Part shown: one piece after another, positions 37,489 to 44,280 of the stretch | Position numbering within the stretch: the stretch's first letter is position 1 | How the letters are laid out: the number at the start of each line of letters is the position of its first letter | Source of the DNA: Rhodothermia bacterium | GTDB lineage: Bacteria; Bacteroidota; Rhodothermia; Balneolales; Balneolaceae | Length of the DNA: 64,000 nt | Direction of reading: 5' to 3' | Assembly (NCBI GenBank): GCA_030427885.1 | Contig: JAUICM010000004.1 | Span: 372,001 to 436,000 of the forward strand | Translations under genes and position numbers: made by a program | Notes under the pieces: model-generated | Databases searched by the model: none | What the model was told of the DNA's origin: nothing | What the model saw: the letters and a program-made list of their open reading frames with translations, nothing else

Positions 37489-38193
37489 TTAGAAACCTTG
37501 TCGAGTATGTATCAACCAATTTTTTGGTTTTGAGATATAACTCTTACTTAGTTGTAACTGTAAGTTTCTAAATACGAAAGAATTGGTGTTTTTACAAGGA
37601 AGCGGAGCTTTTTTGATATTCAACTTGAACTCACTATTTGACAGAATGACTCCTAAATTATTTGACGTCAAATACTCATCATACTTTTTTATTCGCTTAC
37701 CCATTGTGGAAGGAACAAGAATATAAGATTCAGTAAAGTATTTTGAGTTAAACTCTGCCTGGGATAGTACAGACCTCAGGTTACTAATTTTCGCCTCAAT
37801 AGCGATTATCCGTGTTGGTAGAAAATCCACCCAAGAGTTTACTTTGAAAGTTTTTTCACCAATCCTTGTCAATAAACCTTTATTCACAAAAGAATTTAAA
37901 TAGTGCTTATCAATTTCTAGAAAAGGTTTTTGAAAGAAAGTTTGAATTTGATGACTATTTTTTTGTTTGCCATCAAGAAAAAAAGCGAGGTAGTTTAATT
38001 GAATTGAGTTAAAGTAGACTAGAGATCGAAGCTTGTCTTGATTATTAAAAAAATTATCATTAACACTCGCGAAAATTATGTCAACATAACGACGTTGAAT
38101 TGGGAATTCTCGAGCAGAGATAAATTTATCTCCTGTTCGGAAGGAGCCCGCTATATTTAGATATGAATGATAAACTAGGTTAGACTCGAGCAT
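37489..38193 (-). CDS. Predicted PD-(D/E)XK-fold nuclease-like protein
   Basis: 234 residues. The pattern RRYVDIIFAS (Asp38) followed after a helical stretch by IIAIEAKIS (Glu133-x-Lys135) and then a helix with Gln145 (LSQAEFNSKYF) and a strand ESYILVPS fits the PD-(D/E)XK nuclease core. Residues about 50-120 between the two halves look like an inserted winged-helix domain. The C-terminal 40 residues are basic. It is cytosolic. First gene of a three-gene cassette on the minus strand beginning about 100 bases from tRNA-Arg. Catalytic activity is not proven by sequence; restriction-like or non-catalytic DNA binding are alternatives. Confidence 0.65.
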   Translation of the reverse strand: MLESNLVYHSYLNIAGSFRTGDKFISAREFPIQRRYVDIIFASVNDNFFNNQDKLRSLVYFNSIQLNYLAFFLDGKQKNSHQIQTFFQKPFLEIDKHYLNSFVNKGLLTRIGEKTFKVNSWVDFLPTRIIAIEAKISNLRSVLSQAEFNSKYFTESYILVPSTMGKRIKKYDEYLTSNNLGVILSNSEFKLNIKKAPLPCKNTNSFVFRNLQLQLSKSYISKPKNWLIHTRQGF

Positions 38194-38221
38194 ATATAAA
38201 TCTAATCAAAGAGAACTAGAA

Positions 38222-38257
38222 AAGTATAAATAAGTATAAAATAATTGTACTATACAA
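38222..38257. promoter_or_regulatory. AT-rich control region of the kinase/nuclease cassette
   Basis: Between the nuclease start (38193) and tRNA-Arg lies an AT-rich stretch holding a direct repeat AAGTATAAA/AAGTATAAA (38222-38240) and a palindrome TTGTA-CTA-TACAA (38245-38257). On the minus strand this reads as a possible promoter with an operator. No regulator gene is present in the cassette. The call is tentative. Confidence 0.35.
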
Positions 38258-38297
38258 ATACAAAGATATTTAAAATAATTACTTACGTAATTCCTAG

Positions 38298-38370
38298 TGA
38301 CCCCTCCGGGACTCGAACCCAGATCTAGAGCTTAGGAGGCTCCTATTCTATCCTGTTGAACTAAAGGGTC
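38298..38370 (-). tRNA. tRNA-Arg (anticodon CCT)
   Basis: 73 nt on the minus strand. Acceptor arms GACCCTT and AGGGGTC pair over seven positions (one G-T), discriminator A at 38298; anticodon stem GGAGC/GCTCT encloses loop CTCCTAA, giving anticodon CCT for AGG codons. The T loop has TTCGAGT. CCA is not encoded. Its 3' end faces the AT-rich kinase/nuclease cassette. Confidence 0.95.
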
Positions 38371-38384
38371 TTCAATAAAGAGGG

Positions 38385-38392
38385 CGAAGATA
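38385..38392 (-). promoter_or_regulatory. -7 promoter element of tRNA-Arg
   Basis: On the minus strand TATCTTCG matches the TAnnTTTG element in seven of eight positions and ends 14 bases before the mature tRNA 5' end. No convincing -33 TTG was found. Confidence 0.45.
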
Positions 38393-38464
38393 CGTATGTT
38401 AGTGTAACAACACACGGAATTTTAAGTACAAGCCCCGGGTTTTAAGTTAAAAAAGGCATTTGGT

Positions 38465-40900
38465 ATGTATCAACGACTACTTTTACTGGCAGGACTATTT
38501 TTGTTTCTCAGCAACAGTGCGGAGGCTCAGAAGACCATCACAGGTCGGGTAATGGATGCTGCCACCGGAGAGCCTTTGCCGGCTGCGCACGTGATCATCA
38601 AAGGGACTTATAAAGGAACCATTGCCAATGCCGATGGAGAGTATTCCATCAAAGTAGATTCCCTTCCAGCTACCATTGTAGCCCGGTTCCTGGGATTTGA
38701 GTCTATGGAGAGAACCGTAGATGCATCGTTTGAGGGTGACCTGGATTTCCCGTTGAAGGAAGCCTATCTGGAAATGGAGGAGATCGTGGTGACGGGTGAA
38801 GACCCTGCAATATCCATCATGAAAGAAGTGATCCGCAGGAAGCAGATCTGGAGAGAGAATCTGAATACTTATGAAGTGGATGCTTACACCCGTCAACGTA
38901 TTTTGAAGGATACCACCATCATCATGATCTCTGAAAGTATCTCGGAAGCCTATTGGGATAAGAAAAGAGGAAACCGGGAGATACTGAAGTCAAGACGCCA
39001 AACCGCCAATATTGAAGGGAGCGACAATTTTGCCGGAGTGAGCTATCTGCCCAACTTCTACGATGACAACCTCGACATTGTGGATTTCGATGTGGTCGGT
39101 ATCACCCATCCGGATGCACTGAAATACTACCATTTTGAACTGGTCGATTACAGTAAGATCGATGACCAGATCGTATTCGAGATCAAGGTATCATCCAAAC
39201 GAAAACTGCAGCCGCTATTTGAAGGAACCATTCACGTACTGGATCAGCAATATGCGCTGTTGGATGTGAAGCTGAAACCTAACTCCGTGGTAGTTTTTCC
39301 GCCACCGATCCGGGAATTCGATATGTATTACGAACAGCAATTCAGCACTTTTGGGGGTGACTACTGGCTGCCGGTAGATTTCAGAATGGAGGGGAGCGTC
39401 AAGATCGGGGTGCCGGGACTTAATTTTCCGCCGATCGGATTCAGCCAGGTTTCGAAACTGAACGACTATAAAGTGAACATCGACCTTCCCGATACGCTGT
39501 TCAAAAGAGACTGGATGACCGTGGATTCCACTACGATCGACCGGCCGGATTCAATGTTTGTGACCAATGTGGATGTGATCCCGTTGTCATCTGACGAAGA
39601 ACGGGCCTACGAGAATATTGACAGCACCACCAGTCTGGAGAAGGAATTTCGCCCAACAGGTTTTCTGGCGCGGTTCATTGATTTTGATGATGAAGATGAA
39701 AATGTGGGCTCAAGCACAGAAGGAGTTGCGATCGTTAAAGCTAAGAAGAACAGTTCTGCTTTTCGGAAGTTCATCAAAGATTTTAAACTGGATGGTCGTT
39801 ACAACAGGGTGGATGCAGTCTATGCCGGACTTAACTACGAACGTAGATTTGTGGATCGAAGGATTCAGGGTAAAGGAAGTTTTGGATTCAGTACCGGATA
39901 CGAAGAATTTAACCACGCCGCTGAAATCGCATGGTGGCCACTGGCTAAAACAAGAAGGTTCCTGGTTCGGGCTGGCTATCGTTTTGATACAGATACCAGG
40001 TATACATCTAACCAGTTCAAACGAACCATAACCAGCCTGTTGCCATTGATGGGTTATGCCGATTATTTCGATTACTACAGAAATGAAGGGTTTTATGTGG
40101 GAACGGCCTATAGAACGAGAAGGATATTGGGAAATGCCAGAAATCTATATCTCACCTATCACTATGAAAATCACTCTTCCATAGACTTTAAAACAAGCTA
40201 TGATATTTTTGCCCGATCGAATATTCAGCGTTTTAACCCGCCTGTGAATGAAGGAACGCTGAGCTCTCTCGAACTGAGCATGAAAAGTGGTGGCGGTAAA
40301 GAAGCACTGGGCGTTATAGGGGCCGATGATATTTTCTGGAGCATTGAACACTCAGCAGGGTATATGGGAAGCGACTGGGATTTCACTCGATTTGAAGTGG
40401 ATATCTTCCGGAGATACGATACGTTCTTCCAGCGCAGGCTCATCCCTAATGCCCTTGATCTGAGACTGAACGCCGGCACATATCTAGGTGATCTTCCCGT
40501 GCAAAAGAATGGAATGCTGGATGTGGCTTTCGGGTATTTTACTCCGTTCGGAAGTTTTAAGTCGAAGCAGTATATCCCATACGAAGGTGCAAGTTATGTT
40601 GCCCTGAATGCAGAGCATAATTTCCGCTCAGTTCCATTTGAGATGCTCGGCTGGAGAAGTGCCCCGAAGACCGGTTTGAGTATTATCGTATTTGGTGGTA
40701 TCGGCAAGACCTGGATCCCACAGAAGCAAAAGGATTTCTTTCAATCTAATCTGGGCTATCTACCTGTAACCACCAAGGACTGGCACAGTGAGGTGGGAAT
40801 CTCACTCAGTAACATCTTCAGTTTATTCAGGGTGGACCTGGCCTATCGTATTGATGAACCGGGGTTTTATCCGGGTATTTCGCTGGCACGCTTCTTCTAA
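38465..40900 (+). CDS. DUF5686-family outer-membrane protein with CarboxypepD_reg-like domain
   Basis: 811 residues. A signal peptide (LLLLAGLFLFLSNSAEAQ) is followed by a carboxypeptidase-regulatory-like domain (about 23-100; TGRVMDAATGEPLPAAHV), then EEIVVTGEDPAISIMKEVI and a long DUF5686 region with beta-rich sequence, likely ending as an outer-membrane barrel (last strand PGFYPGISLARFF). Proteins of this type are common in Bacteroidota; function is not known. A TonB plug is not seen, so it is not a classical receptor. Single gene, convergent with the OmpA lipoprotein. Confidence 0.8.
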   Translation: MYQRLLLLAGLFLFLSNSAEAQKTITGRVMDAATGEPLPAAHVIIKGTYKGTIANADGEYSIKVDSLPATIVARFLGFESMERTVDASFEGDLDFPLKEAYLEMEEIVVTGEDPAISIMKEVIRRKQIWRENLNTYEVDAYTRQRILKDTTIIMISESISEAYWDKKRGNREILKSRRQTANIEGSDNFAGVSYLPNFYDDNLDIVDFDVVGITHPDALKYYHFELVDYSKIDDQIVFEIKVSSKRKLQPLFEGTIHVLDQQYALLDVKLKPNSVVVFPPPIREFDMYYEQQFSTFGGDYWLPVDFRMEGSVKIGVPGLNFPPIGFSQVSKLNDYKVNIDLPDTLFKRDWMTVDSTTIDRPDSMFVTNVDVIPLSSDEERAYENIDSTTSLEKEFRPTGFLARFIDFDDEDENVGSSTEGVAIVKAKKNSSAFRKFIKDFKLDGRYNRVDAVYAGLNYERRFVDRRIQGKGSFGFSTGYEEFNHAAEIAWWPLAKTRRFLVRAGYRFDTDTRYTSNQFKRTITSLLPLMGYADYFDYYRNEGFYVGTAYRTRRILGNARNLYLTYHYENHSSIDFKTSYDIFARSNIQRFNPPVNEGTLSSLELSMKSGGGKEALGVIGADDIFWSIEHSAGYMGSDWDFTRFEVDIFRRYDTFFQRRLIPNALDLRLNAGTYLGDLPVQKNGMLDVAFGYFTPFGSFKSKQYIPYEGASYVALNAEHNFRSVPFEMLGWRSAPKTGLSIIVFGGIGKTWIPQKQKDFFQSNLGYLPVTTKDWHSEVGISLSNIFSLFRVDLAYRIDEPGFYPGISLARFF

Positions 40901-40930
40901 AGAAAAACCGTTTGCAAACTAAAGAGCATA

Positions 40931-40964
40931 AAAAACCCCTGCACATCAGTGATGTACAGGGGTT
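40931..40964 (-). terminator. Intrinsic terminator of the OmpA/TSP3 gene
   Basis: Stem AACCCCTG-x-ACATC (40934-40947) pairs with GATGT-x-CAGGGGTT (40951-40964) with one mismatch and a three-base loop. On the minus strand the stem is continued by a run of T residues ending near 40931. It may also act on the convergent DUF5686 gene. Confidence 0.82.
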
Positions 40965-40992
40965 AATTTCATCGGCTAATTCGAATTACGAA

Positions 40993-41904
40993 TTAGTTTC
41001 TTGGTGAGTACTTGTAAGGGTTGATTGGGTGCGTTTCAGCACGTCTGTTCTTCTCACAACCACCAGTACCATCTTCGAGTTCTGCTTCAGCACACTCAAC
41101 CGGAGCTTTACCAAGACCTCTGTATTCGATACGGTCTTCAGAAATTCCGTTGTCGGTGTAGAACTTAACAACAGCTGTTGCACGACGCTGAGATAGACGC
41201 AGGTTATACTGGTCGCCACCAACGTGGTCAGTATAGGCATCAACTCGTACGCTGTATGCAGTAGCGTTTTGAAGTTTTTCTACGTTATCAGCAAGTGCCT
41301 GAGCAGCTGCATCAGTGATGTTAGAACGGTCGAATGGGAAGTTGATCGTTGAAAGACCATTCTCAGGTACTACAACTGGATCAGTTCCGTCCATTGGGTT
41401 GAAGCCCATTTCGATTTCCTGTCCGTCAGTGAAACCGTCGCCGTCGGAATCAGGGTTGGTTGGATCTGTACCATAAGTATTGATCTCGTCAACATCAGAA
41501 ACACCGTCGCCGTCAGCATCGCCGTTGGCATCATTAGGATCCGTTTTGTAGGTGATCACTTCATCATAGTCAGTGAGTCCGTCACCGTCAGAGTCAGTAT
41601 TATTAGGATCAGTATTGTAAGAGTTTACTTCATCACCGTCAGAAAGTCCGTCACCATCGGTGTCAGGATTCTTAGGATCTGTGTTATACTCGTTGATTTC
41701 TTGTCCGTCTGTTAGTCCGTCGTCATCGAAATCCGCTTTAGTTGGGTCTAGGCCAAGTTCAATCTCTTGATCGTCAGTAAGTCCGTCGCCATCAGTATCA
41801 ACCGGGGCTGCTGGAGCCGGCTCACTGGAGCTACAACCGTACTGAGTAACTACACCTGCAGATAAGAAAAGAGCAAGAACTATTAGGTGAATTATTCGTT
41901 TCAT
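40993..41904 (-). CDS. OmpA-family lipoprotein with six thrombospondin type-3 repeats
   Basis: 303 residues. The lipobox ends TQYGC (Cys24). Residues about 36-175 contain six calcium-binding repeats of the form DxDxDGLTDxxE (one with DFDDDGLTD) separated by NTDPxNPD spacers. The C-terminal OmpA domain (about 185-300) has LSQRRATAVVKFYTDNGI, RIEYRGLGKAPVEC and the closing NRRAE motif that contact peptidoglycan. It should link the outer membrane to the cell wall, with a calcium-stiffened stalk. Single gene with its own terminator. The internal repeats are in-frame protein repeats, not a DNA array. Confidence 0.92.
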   Translation of the reverse strand: MKRIIHLIVLALFLSAGVVTQYGCSSSEPAPAAPVDTDGDGLTDDQEIELGLDPTKADFDDDGLTDGQEINEYNTDPKNPDTDGDGLSDGDEVNSYNTDPNNTDSDGDGLTDYDEVITYKTDPNDANGDADGDGVSDVDEINTYGTDPTNPDSDGDGFTDGQEIEMGFNPMDGTDPVVVPENGLSTINFPFDRSNITDAAAQALADNVEKLQNATAYSVRVDAYTDHVGGDQYNLRLSQRRATAVVKFYTDNGISEDRIEYRGLGKAPVECAEAELEDGTGGCEKNRRAETHPINPYKYSPRN

Positions 41905-42037
41905 GTTGGGAATACTCCTCTTCAGTTATTTTGAGAGTTTTGAATTTAAATTCATTATAGCAAGGAAAATAGTGATACTAGGATGTCTATCAAATAAAAA
42001 AAAGAAATTCTTAATAGGATTATTTTGGCTATCAGAT

Positions 42038-42045
42038 TATCTTTG
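42038..42045 (+). promoter_or_regulatory. -7 promoter element of tRNA-Ala
   Basis: TATCTTTG matches the TAnnTTTG consensus perfectly and ends 10 bases before the tRNA. No TTG sits at the usual -33 distance, so only half of the promoter is recognised. Confidence 0.55.
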
Positions 42046-42055
42046 TGCCCTTTTT

Positions 42056-42129
42056 GGGGCTATAGCTCAGCTGGCTAGAGCGTCGCGCTGGCAGCGCGAA
42101 GGTCTGGGGTTCGAATCCCCATAGCTCCA
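42056..42129 (+). tRNA. tRNA-Ala (anticodon GGC)
   Basis: 74 nt. Acceptor arms GGGGCTA and TAGCTCC pair (one G-T), discriminator A at 42129. The anticodon stem TCGCG/CGCGA encloses CTGGCAG, giving anticodon GGC for GCC/GCU codons. The T arm is TGGGG-TTCGAAT-CCCCA. CCA is not encoded. A terminator follows after three bases. Confidence 0.96.
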
Positions 42130-42132
42130 CTC

Positions 42133-42166
42133 AAGCCTTTATTTTAATAGAATAAAGGCTTTTTTT
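42133..42166 (+). terminator. Intrinsic terminator of tRNA-Ala
   Basis: Perfect 11-bp stem AAGCCTTTATT (42133-42143) / AATAAAGGCTT (42151-42161) with a seven-base loop, continued by a T run to 42166. Confidence 0.92.
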
Positions 42167-42242
42167 ATGGCTACAATTCTAATTTGAATTAAGTAAACAT
42201 CGTTTCATATTATCTAACTAGTTAACAAAATGCGAGGGTTGT

Positions 42243-43436
42243 ATGAAAAAATATGTTAGGTATCATACCTATTTTCTGTCAGTCATAGTTATCGCAGCTG
42301 TTTTTGTTCCCCAAAAAGAAGTTTTTGGTCAATCAGAACTGATAACACTTGATGTTACACTGAGTCCGGCGCTGGAAAATGCTCAGGTCCTTGGCTTATC
42401 AAGTCTTGGAGTGAATAATGAATTAGCCGGCCCTGTACTGTTTAATGCTACATTAACAAACAATACAGATGAGCTGCTCACAAACCTTTTCTTTGATTTC
42501 AGAATAACGGCTGCTCAGGTTGGAGTTTTGGCGAAAGTTACTCAACAGGCGGCGTATCCTTTCACACTTGATCCGCACCAGGTGGTTTTTGTAACCAATA
42601 ATGATGTTCAGAATAATGCTATTCCGGGTATCGATGAGAGTCTGAAGTTTGATGGAGGTCTGACTACCACAGGAGAAGATTTTATCGAAACCCTGGGTGG
42701 ATCAACTACTCTGCCAAACGATATTTATACTTTTTCTCTGACGGTATATCAGGTGACTAATGCTGAGGGCCGAAAAGCTCTGGCCACACAGGTGGTTGAA
42801 CTGGGTGGTGTTACCGATGGGATCGCTATTGATGAAAAATCAATATACCTGAAAACTCCAGGGGACGTGATAGGTGCAGATGTTACTATCACTAATCAGT
42901 ACCCGCAATTCAGCTGGGAAGGCGATGCCTCTAATACCTACCGATTGTTAGTTGTGCGTTCGAACGGCCAGGATAGTCCGGAGTCACTTATCGAGAGTGC
43001 CAAGAGCTCGGAGCCTACTCAGACAGGAGGCTCTTTACTTCAGTTCGAAAATCTTGATGTGGAAGTGCAGGGTAATTCCTATCAGTTCCCGGCTTCCGGT
43101 GCGCAGGCATTGATAACGGGACAGACTTACTTTTGGCAGGTTACTACAGAGATCACTACTCCTGCAGGTTCCGATGAACTGACTTCTGAGATCTGGAGTT
43201 TCCAATTATCGAGCCCAAGCGATGCGGTTACCCAGGTTCAGATCGATCAAAGCACATTTAACGCCCTGATATCGCTGATCGGTGAAGAACAATATGCACA
43301 GCTTACAGAAAGTGGATTCTATTTCTACAGTCTTGAATATGATAATCAGTTATTCAGCAGTATGCCTGCAATATTGAAACTTTCAGAGATCTATCAGAAA
43401 ATTGAAGATGGCGACATAATCGTAAACAGTAACTAG
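42243..43436 (+). CDS. Exported protein of unknown function, first gene of the FecR/CHASE2 operon
   Basis: 397 residues with a signal peptide (residues 1-30, ending EVFGQ). The rest is beta-rich: an N-terminal domain (about 33-185) and a second immunoglobulin-like domain (about 205-340) in which QYPQFSWEGDASNTYRLLV and TYFWQV resemble fibronectin-type folds. A C-terminal stretch of helices follows. No catalytic residue or membrane helix is evident after the signal. It is 8 bases from the FecR-domain gene and clearly belongs to the same transcript, so it may be an extracytoplasmic partner of that pathway. Family not recognised. Confidence 0.7.
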   Translation: MKKYVRYHTYFLSVIVIAAVFVPQKEVFGQSELITLDVTLSPALENAQVLGLSSLGVNNELAGPVLFNATLTNNTDELLTNLFFDFRITAAQVGVLAKVTQQAAYPFTLDPHQVVFVTNNDVQNNAIPGIDESLKFDGGLTTTGEDFIETLGGSTTLPNDIYTFSLTVYQVTNAEGRKALATQVVELGGVTDGIAIDEKSIYLKTPGDVIGADVTITNQYPQFSWEGDASNTYRLLVVRSNGQDSPESLIESAKSSEPTQTGGSLLQFENLDVEVQGNSYQFPASGAQALITGQTYFWQVTTEITTPAGSDELTSEIWSFQLSSPSDAVTQVQIDQSTFNALISLIGEEQYAQLTESGFYFYSLEYDNQLFSSMPAILKLSEIYQKIEDGDIIVNSN

Positions 43437-43444
43437 GTGTTAAT

Positions 43445-44212
43445 ATGAAGACCATAAGATCAATAGCAGTTTCGTTGATATTAGTTGTAGTATGCAGTGC
43501 CATGCTGGGTAGCGATGGTTACGACCCAATTCCTCCTGTATCAGAACAAATCAGTCAGCAGGTACGTCCACTTGCGGTGGTAAGAAGATTTAAGCCAAAA
43601 GTATATCTGACCAATAAAGAAACAAAAGAGCGTACACTGGATTTAAGCGAAGATCTGGGTGAAAGTCTGTACAGCGGCGACACTCTTTCAACAAATAAAG
43701 ATGGATACGCCCTTGTGATCTTTACAGCAGATGGAACTGTTGCAAAGGTAAAACCCGAATCTATGTTGATCGTTTCGGGTGAGACACTGGCAGATTCAAA
43801 GATCTCCAAACGGCGCATTGATATGGAAAAAGGAGAAGCCCGCTTCGAGGTAGAGCCAATTGGTTCCGGTACTTTTGAAGTAGCAACCTCACGTTCGGTA
43901 GCATCGGTAAAAGGAACAGATTTCGGAACAAAAGCCTATGGTTATATCTGGGTAAATGAAGGGCAGGTTGATGTGACTGCTTTGAACTCAGGGCAAACCA
44001 TTTCATTGTATGAGCAGATGTATGCTCAGGTCGATCAGGATGGAAATAATATTCAAAGCGGGACCTTAAGTGAAAATGATAAAGAGGGCCTTAATGAAGG
44101 ATATGACGAAATGGATGAGGAATTGATCGAGAAAACGATCAAAGTTCGCTTCCGTGATGCCAACGGCCAGATCCGTGAAATTGAGGTTAATATTTTCGAA
44201 AAAGGAAATTAA
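43445..44212 (+). CDS. FecR-domain periplasmic protein
   Basis: 255 residues with a signal sequence (SIAVSLILVVVCSAMLG). The FecR-like beta domain covers about 60-200: GDTLSTNKDGYALVIFTADGTVAKV, RIDMEKGEARFEVEPI and FEVATSRSVASVKGTDFGTK, the last block being the conserved VRGTxF element. Classical FecR proteins are anti-sigma factors with a cytosolic part; this one has none, so it is a free periplasmic domain, as in operons with CHASE2 cyclases. It would bind a carbohydrate or protein ligand. Second gene of the operon. Confidence 0.87.
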   Translation: MKTIRSIAVSLILVVVCSAMLGSDGYDPIPPVSEQISQQVRPLAVVRRFKPKVYLTNKETKERTLDLSEDLGESLYSGDTLSTNKDGYALVIFTADGTVAKVKPESMLIVSGETLADSKISKRRIDMEKGEARFEVEPIGSGTFEVATSRSVASVKGTDFGTKAYGYIWVNEGQVDVTALNSGQTISLYEQMYAQVDQDGNNIQSGTLSENDKEGLNEGYDEMDEELIEKTIKVRFRDANGQIREIEVNIFEKGN

Positions 44213-44280
44213 TCGTTTCCTTTAAATCAGGAAGGGCGTGGTATACTTTCCGGCTATTACTCCAGTTAACTTAAGTGCTA

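Noticed and set aside
41399..41800. Regular DNA repeats resembling a CRISPR or satellite array
   Set aside because: They are in frame and encode thrombospondin type-3 calcium repeats of the OmpA lipoprotein; spacing varies and repeat sequences differ.
41903..42124. 73-codon open frame reaching into tRNA-Ala
   Set aside because: It ends inside the tRNA gene, covers its promoter and has no protein-like features apart from hydrophobic residues.
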